The position numbers were made by a program, and so were the translations under genes. Below, in pieces: positions 34,502 to 47,489 of a DNA stretch of 64,000 nt (its first letter is position 1; every line of letters begins with the position of its first letter). The notes beneath the pieces were generated by a model. It had not been told where the DNA came from. It saw only the letters and a program-made list of their open reading frames with translations, and made no database searches. Source of the DNA: Shewanella woodyi ATCC 51908 (lineage in GTDB: Bacteria; Pseudomonadota; Gammaproteobacteria; Enterobacterales; Shewanellaceae); NCBI RefSeq assembly GCF_000019525.1, contig NC_010506.1:5642001-5706000 (forward strand). The letters are read 5' to 3'.

Positions 34502-35464
34502 CTATTCGGCACTTCTTAAGCTTATCTCACCACCAACAAAAGACTCTACTCCCTTATCAGTTTTCAATAAGATGGACCCTGTTTTGTCGATACCTTTGCA
34601 AACTCCATCAATACGCTGCTCACCCATTAAGAGTTTTACATGCTTACCATCAAAGATGTCAGCCTCTTTCCAGCGAATTAAAAATGCCGATAACCCCTCT
34701 TTTTCAAATAAAGTAAGATCTTCATTGAGCTGGCGCTGCAATGAGATTGTTAACTCGGTTTTACTCGGCACGACTCTGCTTTGAGAAAGATCACTCCATG
34801 GTTGATCAATCTTATCTCCTTGGGCACGAGACATAGACATATTAATCCCGATCCCAATAACCAGATGACACTCAGTATCGGCCTGACCATTCATCTCAAC
34901 TAACACACCGGCTAATTTTTTATTATCAAGATAGATATCATTTGGCCACTTCACACCTAGGCCATGGATCCCGAAATTATTGAGCACTTTAACCAAAGAG
35001 CAGGCAACCACCAGACTTAATCCAGTAGCTTGAGCCATCCCTTGGGATAAGTTCCAGTACATAGAGCAATATAGATGGCATCCATAGGGAGAAACCCAAG
35101 TTCTTCCACGGCGACCTCGTCCTGCCGATTGATACTCAGCAACACAGATATCACCGGAAGATAGCTCCTCACAATGCTTAAGCAAAAAAGCGTTCGTACT
35201 GGGGATCTCATCGTAATAAAAACAACGTTGTGTAACAGCCTCTTTTAATAGAGTTTCATCTATCAAAGAGAGTGAGTTAGCTAATTTATATCCCTTTCCT
35301 TTGACGCTAAACACCTCGACACCATACTCCTCTAACGCACTAATGTGGTTAGCGATGGCAGTTCGAGACACCCCAAGCTTTGCAGCTAAAGCTTCACCAG
35401 AAACAAACTGCTCAGAATCGAGTACAGACAAAATCTCACGTTTACGCTGCCATTGATCAATCAT
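34502..35464 (-). CDS. birA: biotin protein ligase / biotin operon repressor
   Basis: BirA (320 residues) makes biotinyl-AMP, attaches biotin to acetyl-CoA carboxylase and, with its N-terminal winged helix-turn-helix (about residues 5-60; SGEALAAKLGVSRTAIANHISAL), represses the biotin operon. The biotinyl-AMP loop GRGRRGR is at residues 115-121 and KWPNDIYLDNKKLAGVLVE in the catalytic core. It overlaps murB by eight bases. Its 3' end is only 15 bases from convergent coaA. Confidence 0.96.
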   Translation of the reverse strand: MIDQWQRKREILSVLDSEQFVSGEALAAKLGVSRTAIANHISALEEYGVEVFSVKGKGYKLANSLSLIDETLLKEAVTQRCFYYDEIPSTNAFLLKHCEELSSGDICVAEYQSAGRGRRGRTWVSPYGCHLYCSMYWNLSQGMAQATGLSLVVACSLVKVLNNFGIHGLGVKWPNDIYLDNKKLAGVLVEMNGQADTECHLVIGIGINMSMSRAQGDKIDQPWSDLSQSRVVPSKTELTISLQRQLNEDLTLFEKEGLSAFLIRWKEADIFDGKHVKLLMGEQRIDGVCKGIDKTGSILLKTDKGVESFVGGEISLRSAE

Positions 35465-36488
35465 TAATTAACTCCCTTTCACCTTGTGCGCCAATTACTC
35501 TGGGTTCAGCCTCTAGAGTGACAGAAAAGAGGGTATAGATCTTCTCAATAATGTATCTTGCCAAACACATTACATCATCACCTGTTGCCCCCCCCTTATT
35601 AACTAAAACAAGAGCTTGCTGTTCATGTACTGAGGCTTTACCAATAGCGAAGCCTTTTAGACCTGCGTTATCGATCAACCAACCCGCCGCTAATTTTGTG
35701 CCACCATCAACAGGGTAGCCAACAATAGTCGGATATTGTTTTTGCAGTGCTAAATACCGTTCAGTGCTAATGATGGGATTTTTAAAAAAGCTTCCTGCGT
35801 TTCCTAACACCTTAGGATCGGGAAGCTTTGACATACGAGTTTCACAGATACAGTTAAATACCTGCAATGGTGTAACAGTTTCAATATCAAACCGAGCTAA
35901 GGGACCATAGTCTAATTTAGGCTGCCAACGCTTACTCAGCTTAAAGCCCACGGAGGTAATAACAGCTAAACCCTTTAACTCTCTCTTGAAGATCGAGTCT
36001 CGATAACCAAAATCACACTCTGCTGCGTTGAATCGTTTCAACTTCCCATCAGTAAGGTCAAGATATTCAACCCAGTCACAAACATCAACAAACTCAACAC
36101 CGTAGGCACCTATGTTTTGAATCGGTGCGGCCCCGACAGTCCCAGGGATCAAAGCTAAATTTTCTAAACCTGAAATACCAAGCTTAAGGCAGTACTCAAC
36201 CAACTCATGCCAATTTTCACCTGCCTCTACAGTAAGAAGGTAACAACTGCTGTCTTCACTAACCTCAACACCTCTCGTTAAAATACGTACAACCGTACCG
36301 AGATAATCTTCGGTTAATAAAATATTACTCCCACCACCAAGCACAAAAAATTGCTTACCAGCTTGATGAAGTCCAAGGCAAGTTTCAACCAAACCCCCTT
36401 TGGAATCAGCATTAATAATTGAGACACAAGCATGCTCAATAGCAAAAGTATTGTAAGCCTTCAAAGAGTGGAGTTGTTCAGCAGACAT
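35457..36488 (-). CDS. murB: UDP-N-acetylenolpyruvoylglucosamine reductase
   Basis: MurB (343 residues) reduces UDP-GlcNAc-enolpyruvate to UDP-MurNAc using FAD and NADPH. The FAD-binding FVLGGGSNILL (about residues 48-58), FGYRDSIFK and NAGSFFKNP, whose serine is the catalytic proton donor by homology, are present; EAEPRVIG near the end carries the conserved glutamate. It is the type I form like E. coli. It is the upstream gene of the murB-birA pair. Confidence 0.96.
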   Translation of the reverse strand: MSAEQLHSLKAYNTFAIEHACVSIINADSKGGLVETCLGLHQAGKQFFVLGGGSNILLTEDYLGTVVRILTRGVEVSEDSSCYLLTVEAGENWHELVEYCLKLGISGLENLALIPGTVGAAPIQNIGAYGVEFVDVCDWVEYLDLTDGKLKRFNAAECDFGYRDSIFKRELKGLAVITSVGFKLSKRWQPKLDYGPLARFDIETVTPLQVFNCICETRMSKLPDPKVLGNAGSFFKNPIISTERYLALQKQYPTIVGYPVDGGTKLAAGWLIDNAGLKGFAIGKASVHEQQALVLVNKGGATGDDVMCLARYIIEKIYTLFSVTLEAEPRVIGAQGERELIND

Positions 36489-36620
36489 AAAGAGATAGCT
36501 TCAGATCTAAAAATACTATTGTAACGTATTTCGCTAAGAGAGAATATTCACAGAGTCATTTAGAAGAACTATGCGGTTAGAATCCCCAAGAAGCAGCTAT
36601 AGAACCCGTTCTCACTAATA

Positions 36621-36886
36621 ATACCAATCAGTATAAGAAGTTGATCTACTCAGAGTGTCTTTTCGCAAACTAATTCAAGGCGAATGGATGAGATAATGGT
36701 TATTCCCTTGTGAGTTCATTCAACGCAGAAGTAGGCAGCCAAAAACACTCCTTTCAGGCGAGTTTTAGCGGTGCTGATACAGTGTTAACGAGCTTAACCG
36801 TAGAATAACTATGCTCTTCACTCGTTGCCTTGCCTCAGAACCGCTAAACTCTCCCTGAGCGATCAAATCTTTATACTGATTGGTAT
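36621..36886. repeat. MITE-like element 1 with 16-bp terminal inverted repeats
   Basis: ATACCAATCAGTATAA (36621-36636) recurs as its exact reverse complement at 36871-36886. The 266 bp between them have no coding capacity. The ends can be read as TA-flanked. Internal inverted modules (CAAGGC…GCCTTG, and TGGTTATTC facing AGAATAACTA) make the whole element an imperfect palindrome, as in miniature inverted-repeat elements. Some of the modules recur in the element at 44322-44588. Confidence 0.75.
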
Positions 36887-37221
36887 AAATACATGGCTAT
36901 CGCCATATGAACGACCAACGGCCGCCAAAAATGGCGAAAATGCCATTAGTCCATGGACATAATTAACCGCCACACTGCGGTAGCTGCTTTGGACTGCATG
37001 TGAAGTAAGCATTGCACGTACGTGCTTAAGTAGAATAAGTCACCTGATATCGTTTCCGGTAAGTTCGAGCTAATGGCTATTATTTAAAAAGCCCCAAACG
37101 CAAATCCTCTTCTATGCCATCCATTGCAGTCAAAGATAAGTACTTCCTGTACAAAAAAGCCATCTACTCTTCTCATATACAGCGGGCTAGTTTCTTCACT
37201 GTTAAATCAGGGGGGGCCGTA
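36887..37221. other. intergenic sequence, no gene seen
   Basis: This stretch between the MITE and the 5S remnant has short palindromic pieces (for example GCCGCCA…TGGCG near 36921-36935, TGGCTATCGCCA at 36894-36905) but no plausible gene or promoter that I can defend. Confidence 0.4.
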
Positions 37222-37247
37222 TGGAAATGACCTACTCTCACATGGGG
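37222..37247 (-). pseudogene. remnant of a second 5S rRNA gene (3' end only)
   Basis: Twenty-six bases are identical to the 3' end of the intact 5S gene (37598-37623). The match stops abruptly, and unrelated palindrome-rich sequence follows up to the rrn terminator. The operon probably once had two tandem 5S genes and the distal one lost its 5' part. Confidence 0.7.
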
Positions 37248-37547
37248 GTGAAAGTAAGCTGTTTTGAATACGCAGTATTCAGGCTTGCTTGAACGCGGAG
37301 AAGCTTGCCTTCGTAGCGGGGGAGCCCGCTCAGCGGTGGGCGACCGCCATGGATGGCGGAAGTGTCGAAGTAGCTATTTTGTCATCTGCAACAAAGGCGC
37401 CTTTCAATGTCCAGCTACGCTAAAGCTTCGCGCTCATAAACACATCGCTAGCGCGATATTCGCCCTACTCCACATGGCTATTGAACCTCACTAAGTTCGG
37501 ACTCTTCATTTCCCCATGTTCGAGTGGTCATCCTTCCAGGCTAAAAA
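37248..37547. other. palindrome-rich sequence between 5S remnant and rrn terminator
   Basis: It holds several inverted repeats (GAATAC-GCA-GTATTC at about 37266-37280; CCGCCATGGATGGCGG at about 37346-37361) and no convincing gene. It appears to replace the body of the truncated 5S copy, so it may be an inserted repeat. Confidence 0.4.
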
Positions 37548-37585
37548 CGAAAAAAGCCCTAGCGTTTTCTGCTAGGGCTTTTTCG
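37548..37585 (-). terminator. rrn operon terminator
   Basis: A long stem (37548-37563 with 37571-37585; GCCCTAGC/GCTAGGGC core with A/T extensions) lies 10 bases after the 5S gene. Confidence 0.93.
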
Positions 37586-37595
37586 TGTATTAGGC

Positions 37596-37712
37596 GCCTG
37601 GAAATGACCTACTCTCACATGGGGAGACCCCACACTACCATCGGCGCGATTGCGTTTCACTTCTGAGTTCGAGATGGGATCAGGTGGGACCACAATGCTA
37701 TTGTTTCCAGAC
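37596..37712 (-). rRNA. rrf: 5S ribosomal RNA
   Basis: About 117 bases run from GTCTGGAAAC (5') to TTTCCAGGC (3') on the minus strand, and the two ends pair over nine bases. Internal CCATCTCGAACTCAGAAGTGAAAC-type sequence is typical of bacterial 5S. The ends are set by pairing and may be off by one or two bases. Confidence 0.95.
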
Positions 37713-37829
37713 TAATTGGGTAAACTTAGAAAGCTTTAAATAATTGTCTCAAACTTAAATCAAGTTCGTATTCTTTTGTGCTTATGAAGTAATCACACTA
37801 GCTACTCATAAAACCCATCTGGGTTGTAT

Positions 37830-40722
<2,893 letters not shown>

Positions 40723-41010
40723 ATACAACCCAAATAAGTTTCACAAGAAAACAAACTCTACCAAGCGGGTAAGCTCAGTCGTTGTATCGCAACTAATGGT
40801 GTTTACTTTCGCCAAAAGAATACTCATGAATTCATTACCCTAAGGTAAATCGTTCGGCACTTGATTTAAGTGTTTGAGAACTCAATTATTTATTTCGCAT
40901 TAATCGTTAAATTAATACTATCAGCTTTCCAAATTTTTAAAGAGCGGGCTTAAAAAAGCCAAAGATAAAGTGTTAGTTTATCTTTGGCATCTCTATCCAT
41001 GAGCAGTAAA
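40723..41010 (-). other. internal spacer between tRNA-Ala and 23S
   Basis: About 290 bases of transcribed spacer. A boxA-like GCTCTTTAAAAA on the minus strand (40934-40945) is the expected NusB/S10 antitermination site ahead of 23S. No gene is present. Confidence 0.7.
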
Positions 41011-41086
41011 TGGTGGAGCTATGCGGGATCGAACCGCAGACCTCCTGCGTGCAAGGCAGGCGCTCTCCCAGCTGAGCTATAGCCCC
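41011..41086 (-). tRNA. tRNA-Ala (anticodon TGC)
   Basis: The minus strand reads GGGGCTATAGCTCAGCTGGG at the 5' end, has CTTGCACG in the anticodon loop and an encoded CCA (76 bases). It is the second spacer tRNA of the rrn operon. Confidence 0.96.
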
Positions 41087-41158
41087 ATTTACATGCAGTT
41101 GAGAATATATAACGTGACCAAATCGAGTAAGCCAAGACTTAAAAGATTTGGCGAAGCC

Positions 41159-41226
41159 AATTCGAGTGAGACAAGGCTTGTAGTGAGGACGTTTAGCCTG
41201 CTAAACGACGAACTACATAACGCAGT
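41159..41226. repeat. spacer inverted repeat, arm on the tRNA-Ala side of tRNA-Ile
   Basis: This arm (AATTCG…GAGGACGT…AACGCAGT) reappears as an imperfect reverse complement at 41341-41427, on the other side of tRNA-Ile. Each arm contains its own small palindrome (GTTTAGCCTGCTAAAC here). Confidence 0.6.
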
Positions 41227-41238
41227 ATCACGAAGAAT

Positions 41239-41315
<77 letters not shown>

Positions 41316-41340
41316 ATTTATACTTGTTTCTTCACTCAAT

Positions 41341-41427
41341 CACTGCGTTGCTTTTCATCGTTCAGTCGTCGTGTAGTAAACTACACGTCCTCCCTCACTC
41401 TTCAAGCGTCTTGTGCTAGAGCGAATT
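41341..41427. repeat. spacer inverted repeat, arm on the 16S side of tRNA-Ile
   Basis: This is the partner of 41159-41226 and includes the palindrome GTGTAGTAAACTACAC (about 41371-41386). Together the arms could fold the tRNA-Ile region into a stem in the precursor RNA, or could be two copies of a mobile repeat in opposite orientation. Confidence 0.55.
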
Positions 41428-41466
41428 AACGTCGTCTAAATAGACACGTATATTTCTCTTTCTTTC

Positions 41467-41492
41467 TATCAAGTAATCTGTGTGAACACTCA
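41467..41492 (-). other. 16S processing stem, 3' strand
   Basis: These 26 bases pair with 43283-43308 upstream of 16S, with one G-U pair and no other mismatch. This is the expected RNase III stem closing the 16S precursor. Confidence 0.85.
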
Positions 41493-41570
41493 AGCACACG
41501 GATGTGCTGTGTGCAATAAACGCACGGATGCAGTTTATTGCCAACTCAGGTATCGAGTTAGTCGTATAGG

Positions 41571-43112
<1,542 letters not shown>

Positions 43113-43375
43113 AAGTTTTTTGTTCTCATCCGATTAAGAATGAAGAACGGCTCAATGAATTATACTGTTTACATAGTGAACCGAACTAAGTTCGATTCTA
43201 TGAACACTCATTCATCGAGTAATATTTTTGATTGCTTACATCCCGAAGGACAAGAAAGCAATTTCGAATAACTCAACACCTGTGAGTGTCCACACAGATT
43301 ACTTGATAAATTGTTAAAGAGCGTTGCACTTAATTGTGCTGCCGTTGACGCTAGGTCGTTGGCTTGAGGAGGCGT
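43113..43375 (-). promoter_or_regulatory. rrn leader with boxA
   Basis: boxA CGCTCTTTAACA on the minus strand is at 43312-43323, followed by the 5' strand of the 16S processing stem (43283-43308). The rest of the leader up to 16S contains further small hairpins. Confidence 0.85.
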
Positions 43376-43403
43376 ATTCTACACTCTCCGTGGTTGGCGT
43401 CAA
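43376..43403 (-). promoter_or_regulatory. rrn P2 promoter
   Basis: -35 TTGACG (43398-43403), a 16-base spacer and -10 TAGAAT (43376-43381) on the minus strand lie about 205 bases downstream of P1, the usual tandem arrangement. Confidence 0.85.
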
Positions 43404-43589
43404 GCGCTTATTTTAAGAAGTTTTTCAAGCGATGATTTCTTAAACAGAAGAGATAAATACTCTTATATGTAAGCCACATCTACGAACCACTTAAACTGCT
43501 TTCTACCTGATGAATACGTTTCACTGTTTCATCACACTGTGACCGTTACTTTAGGCTAGAAGCCTGCTGCGCCGTCTCAGTGGTTGCGC

Positions 43590-43617
43590 ATTATAGGGAT
43601 GCCAGAGAAGAGCGCAA
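43590..43617 (-). promoter_or_regulatory. rrn P1 promoter
   Basis: -35 TTGCGC (43612-43617), a 16-base spacer and -10 TATAAT (43590-43595), followed by GCGCAACCACTG, match the rrn P1 pattern with its GC-rich discriminator, the basis of growth-rate and ppGpp control. The AT-rich stretch further upstream is where an UP element and Fis sites would lie. Confidence 0.9.
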
Positions 43618-43837
43618 GCCCTATTTTCAACATTTATGCTCACTCGATGAACTTTTATACATTCCCCCTCTGTTTTGTCCAAATAAAAGCCATTTCTATA
43701 CTTTATCTATATAGAAACCTTACTCAAGGAGTCGCTCAAGTTCATTTTTTCGGCAATAGACTAGTGTAATAGTAAATAATTCATTACCATATACCTGCTA
43801 TTAACAGTTATTTATCAATTCTTCAGAGATCATATAT

Positions 43838-44308
43838 ATGCAAAAGCCATTTCTTATCGTTTTGATTATCGCAATAGTAGGCGCATTTGCGTTTACTCAG
43901 TTCGCAGACCTAAATGCCGCTATCGCCTTCTTCACTGGTGCAATTATCGCAAGTGTTGTATTCGCACTTCAGGGCAAATCATCTCCAGCTGCTAACAATG
44001 CTACAAGTGTTGAGCAGTATACAGGCCCTACTATGACTCTTTATGTTGGCAACCTGCCATACCGTGTACATGAAGGGGAAGTAAAAGAACTATTCGGAAA
44101 ATATGGGCCGGTAAACTCAGTTCGTTTGGTACGAGATCGTAAAACTGGTCGTCGTAAAGGATTTGGATTTATTGAGATGTCAGAAGCTGGCGCCAAGAAA
44201 GCCATGAACAAACTTAATGAATTCGATTTCCAAGAACGTACATTAAAAGTGAGAGAAGCTAAATCACAAGATGCTGATAAAAGTGAACGCCAGGAAGCTG
44301 GAGCTTAA
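43838..44308 (+). CDS. RRM RNA-binding protein with hydrophobic N-terminus
   Basis: The 156-residue protein starts with two hydrophobic segments (about residues 5-20 and 26-45), then a linker, then one RNA recognition motif (about residues 66-145) with RNP2 LYVGNLPY (68-75) and RNP1 RKGFGFIE (107-114). The tail is acidic and lysine-rich. Similar RRM proteins are known in several bacteria, often cold-responsive. Here the N-terminus predicts membrane anchoring with the RRM on one side. It lies directly upstream of the rrn operon and divergent from it. The function is unknown. Confidence 0.85.
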   Translation: MQKPFLIVLIIAIVGAFAFTQFADLNAAIAFFTGAIIASVVFALQGKSSPAANNATSVEQYTGPTMTLYVGNLPYRVHEGEVKELFGKYGPVNSVRLVRDRKTGRRKGFGFIEMSEAGAKKAMNKLNEFDFQERTLKVREAKSQDADKSERQEAGA

Positions 44309-44321
44309 TTTTTATTTAGCT

Positions 44322-44588
44322 TATACCCAAACAACTTCAAGATGCAGGGTTCAGCATGTCGAGAAGTGACAGAGTTCAAGGCATGAAATAGTAGGACTAG
44401 TTATTCTAATTCAATATTTCATAACACAGAAAAATGTTGCTTCTCGCCAAGCCCTTCGGGAGTTCCCATAGAATCACTGCACTGCGTTAGTGATATCAAT
44501 AAGGGAATAACCATTATCCTCAATCACTGCCTTGTTCAGCTATCCTACGGGAGCTCTGAAACGAGCACCTTGAGGTAGCTTGGGTGTA
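44322..44588. repeat. MITE-like element 2 with imperfect terminal inverted repeats
   Basis: The left end (TATACCCAAACAACTTCAAG…) matches the reverse complement of the right end (TACACCCAAGCTACCTCAAG…) over about 35 bases with some mismatches. The 267-bp element has no gene. Its interior carries ATAATGGTTATTCCCTT and AGAATAACTA blocks in common with the element at 36621-36886. It separates the RRM gene from murI. Confidence 0.75.
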
Positions 44589-44598
44589 TTTAAAATCA

Positions 44599-45405
44599 TT
44601 AGCCTGTTTGGGCTTTCGAGTATGTTGAAAAACCAAATTCGGCTAATAACTTTTTAAGCCCTTCACCAACCTCCGACGTATATAGTGCAATCATCTCTTT
44701 AGAATGACCTTTTCTTTGACGCTTATTTAGCGTGCTCTCTTCTTTTATCAAAGTAGAAACTCGCGCCGCAACCGCTTTTCCTGAGTCGAGAAGCAAAACC
44801 CCATCACCTAAGTACTGTTGGATCTCATCTTTAAGAATAGGAAAGTGAGTACAACCTAATACCAGTGTATCTATACCCGACACTTTAATAGGAGATAGTA
44901 GTTGTGCAATCTCACCTTGCAGTATCTGCTTACCGGATGCTTTTCTCTCTGCAAGTAGCACAAGTTCCGATGAACCATAAAGTTCAACCTGACAGTTAGC
45001 CGCAAACTCTTGAATTAAACTGTGCGTATAACTTCTTTTAATCGTGCCAGGAGTCGCAAGTAATCCTATATGCTTTGCTTGAGAATATAGAGCGGCGGGT
45101 TTAATTGCCGGCACAACACCAACCACAGGAATGGTTAATGCCTCTCTCAATACAGGCAAAACTAAAGTGCTCGCGGTATTACAAGCTATTACGACTAATG
45201 AAGCACCAAGTTGCGCAACAGTTGCTGTTATCAGGGCTTCACATCCATCGATAAGCTCTTGCTCCTCTAATTCACCGTATGGAAGACGCGCATTGTCGAA
45301 CAGGTAGCAGTAGTTTTGATCAGGTAACACTCTCCTAATTTCATCTAGGATAGATAAACCTCCTACACCTGAATCAAAAACTAGTATGGGTCCTGACAAT
45401 TCCAC
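44599..45405 (-). CDS. murI: glutamate racemase
   Basis: MurI (268 residues from a GTG) makes D-glutamate for peptidoglycan. The two catalytic cysteines are in ACNTAS (about residue 74) and GCTHFP (about residue 186); FDSGVGG near the N-terminus is the family hallmark. The GTG is only one or two bases from a GGAG. A TTG two codons later (ending at 45399) has better spacing and would start MSGPILVFDSG, so the true start may be there. Confidence 0.93.
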   Translation of the reverse strand: MELSGPILVFDSGVGGLSILDEIRRVLPDQNYCYLFDNARLPYGELEEQELIDGCEALITATVAQLGASLVVIACNTASTLVLPVLREALTIPVVGVVPAIKPAALYSQAKHIGLLATPGTIKRSYTHSLIQEFAANCQVELYGSSELVLLAERKASGKQILQGEIAQLLSPIKVSGIDTLVLGCTHFPILKDEIQQYLGDGVLLLDSGKAVAARVSTLIKEESTLNKRQRKGHSKEMIALYTSEVGEGLKKLLAEFGFSTYSKAQTG

Positions 45406-45537
45406 TCTCCGCTATTAGTGATGGTCGCTATATTAGAATTTTCACACAAGAATCTGGAAATCGGAAGCTAGAAACTGGACTTCCTTGCTCTCTAGTATAA
45501 TAATTCGGCCCCAAATCAAACCAAGGGTGATCAATAA

Positions 45538-46635
45538 ATGAATTTAGCAGCAATGGATCCTAATACCTATGATGCGCAACTCGAAGAAAAACGTATCAAG
45601 CTGGAAAACATATTCACTGACTTTGATACACCGAATTTAGAAGTATTTAGCTCTGAGCAAGCCCATTATCGTATGCGTGCAGAGTTCCGTATCTGGCATG
45701 ATGGCGAAGATATGTACTACTACATGTTTGATAAAGCACTTAATAGTAAGGTTCGCTGTGATCAATTTTTGCCTGCCAGCAAATTGATCAATGAGATGAT
45801 GCCTGCGCTTATCGCTGAATTAAAGCCAAACCCTTTACTTAGACACAGACTGTTCCAGATTGATTTCCTCTCAACCTTAAGTGGTGAGATTCTAGTTTCT
45901 CTGCTTTACCATAAGCAACTCGATGAACAGTGGGAAACAGAAGCAAAATCTCTGAAAGAGAGATTAGCCAGCAAATTTAACGTAAATATTATTGGCCGCG
46001 CACGTAAACAAAAGCTGATCTTCGATAAGGACTTTGTGGTTGAGTCACTACAGGTGAATGGTGAACAGTTACAGTATCATCAGATAGAGAACAGCTTCAC
46101 TCAGCCTAACGGCAAAGTATCGGTTAAGATGCTCGAATGGGCCATTGATGTCACCAAGAACAGTTCAGGTGATCTATTGGAGCTCTATTGTGGTAACGGT
46201 AACTTCTCTATCGCGCTGGCACAAAACTTCGATCGTGTGCTGGCCACTGAGCTTGCTAAACCTTCTGTTGAATCTGCACAGTACAATATCAAGATAAACA
46301 AGATTGATAACCTTCAAATTATCCGTATGTCAGCAGAGGACTTTACCGATGCAATGGCGAAAAAGCGCAGCTTTAGGCGGTTAGAGGGGATCGATTTAGA
46401 TAGCTATAACTGCAACACCATCTTTGTTGACCCGCCACGTGCAGGTATGGACCCAGATACAGTAAAACTCGTACAAGGTTATGAGCGTATTGTTTACATC
46501 TCATGTAACCCTAATACACTTATCGACAATTTGGTTGAGTTAAGCAAAACCCATAAGATCACCCGCTTTGCGCTATTCGATCAGTTCCCATATACAGATC
46601 ATATGGAGTCAGGGGTTTTCTTAGAGAGAAAATAG
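45538..46635 (+). CDS. trmA: tRNA (uracil-5-)-methyltransferase
   Basis: TrmA (365 residues) makes m5U54 in the T loop of tRNA using S-adenosylmethionine. The SAM site [16 protein letters not shown] (about residues 212-227), [10 protein letters not shown], the catalytic cysteine in YISCNP and the C-terminal DHMESGVFL with the conserved glutamate are present. It shares a bidirectional terminator with convergent fabR. Confidence 0.97.
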   Translation: MNLAAMDPNTYDAQLEEKRIKLENIFTDFDTPNLEVFSSEQAHYRMRAEFRIWHDGEDMYYYMFDKALNSKVRCDQFLPASKLINEMMPALIAELKPNPLLRHRLFQIDFLSTLSGEILVSLLYHKQLDEQWETEAKSLKERLASKFNVNIIGRARKQKLIFDKDFVVESLQVNGEQLQYHQIENSFTQPNGKVSVKMLEWAIDVTKNSSGDLLELYCGNGNFSIALAQNFDRVLATELAKPSVESAQYNIKINKIDNLQIIRMSAEDFTDAMAKKRSFRRLEGIDLDSYNCNTIFVDPPRAGMDPDTVKLVQGYERIVYISCNPNTLIDNLVELSKTHKITRFALFDQFPYTDHMESGVFLERK

Positions 46636-46687
46636 AGCAGCATAGATAGCTAATTAAATATAGAGTTAGCGACCTAGCACTCAATAA

Positions 46688-46710
46688 AAAAGGGCCTTAA
46701 AGGCCCTTTT
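46688..46710. terminator. bidirectional terminator trmA/fabR
   Basis: A 10-bp stem (46688-46697 with 46701-46710) is flanked by A and T runs between the convergent trmA and fabR genes, so it can serve both. Confidence 0.9.
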
Positions 46711-46723
46711 CTATATCTCTGGA

Positions 46724-47335
46724 TTACTTATCCATCTTATGCTGTAGCGCTTCAGATCCCTTAGCGACCATACGAAGCTGTATCACCAATCTGTCAGCTA
46801 ATATCTTACGATCCACTCGCTTCATATCCAGTGCTGCCGCTCCGGCATTAAATACAAGTGTAACTAAAGCTTCAGCCTGTGCACGGGCAAGTTCAGGACT
46901 TCGTTTTGCCGTCGCTTCGGTATAGTGAGCTAGCTCTGAGATAAAATGCTCAATTTCACGGGCAACCGCCGCACGAAATGGAGCCGAAGTACCAGAACGT
47001 TCGTGTAGCAAAATCCTGAAGACGTTTGGATTAGACTCAAGCACTTCCATAAAAGTATCAACAGAGATCCGAATAACACTCCCACCGGCTTCAGCGCGTT
47101 GACGCCCTTTACGCATCATCTGACGTAGGGTCAAACCACCTTCGTCGACCATAGTAAGGCCCAGCTCATTCATGTCCTTAAAGTGACGATAGAAAGAGGT
47201 CGGCGCAATTTTGGCTTCGCGTGCAACCTCACGCAAGCTCAGACTTGAGAAACTCCGCTCAGCATTCAGTTGATTAAACGCTGCATCGACTAATGCTCGG
47301 CGTGTTTTCTCTTTCTGCTGTGCTCTAATGCCCAT
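46724..47335 (-). CDS. fabR: TetR-family repressor of unsaturated fatty acid synthesis
   Basis: FabR (203 residues from this start) follows the E. coli protein closely: [23 protein letters not shown], then the helix-turn-helix [21 protein letters not shown] (about residues 32-52), then the ligand domain with [19 protein letters not shown]. It senses acyl thioesters and represses unsaturation genes. Two adjacent ATG codons are possible; the second (47333-47335) has eight bases to GGAA. It is divergent from a desaturase across a palindromic operator. Confidence 0.94.
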   Translation of the reverse strand: MGIRAQQKEKTRRALVDAAFNQLNAERSFSSLSLREVAREAKIAPTSFYRHFKDMNELGLTMVDEGGLTLRQMMRKGRQRAEAGGSVIRISVDTFMEVLESNPNVFRILLHERSGTSAPFRAAVAREIEHFISELAHYTEATAKRSPELARAQAEALVTLVFNAGAAALDMKRVDRKILADRLVIQLRMVAKGSEALQHKMDK

Positions 47336-47419
47336 CATAGCGGTTCCGCAAATTAAGTGTGAACACAAGATCATACATTTTTTGCTACCAAAACACAGCC
47401 CTTAGATCACCTTTCTACC

Positions 47420-47448
47420 TTGACCAATCCCGTTTCAGCAGCTAAATT
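47420..47448 (+). promoter_or_regulatory. desaturase promoter
   Basis: -35 TTGACC (47420-47425), a 17-base spacer and -10 TAAATT (47443-47448). The predicted start falls inside the adjacent palindromic operator. Confidence 0.6.
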
Positions 47449-47466
47449 AGCGTACAGATGTACGCT
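47449..47466. promoter_or_regulatory. FabR operator
   Basis: AGCGTACAGATGTACGCT is a perfect 8-bp palindrome around GA, of the AGCGTAC…GTACGCT type bound by FabR in gammaproteobacteria. It covers the predicted transcription start of the desaturase, so FabR binding should block it. Direct binding here is inferred. Confidence 0.82.
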
Positions 47467-47489
47467 CAAAGTTTAACTGGATAATAATA

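Noticed and set aside
43584..43769. Short open frame upstream of the RRM gene
   Set aside because: It overlaps rrn P1 and the upstream activating region and has no ribosome binding site.
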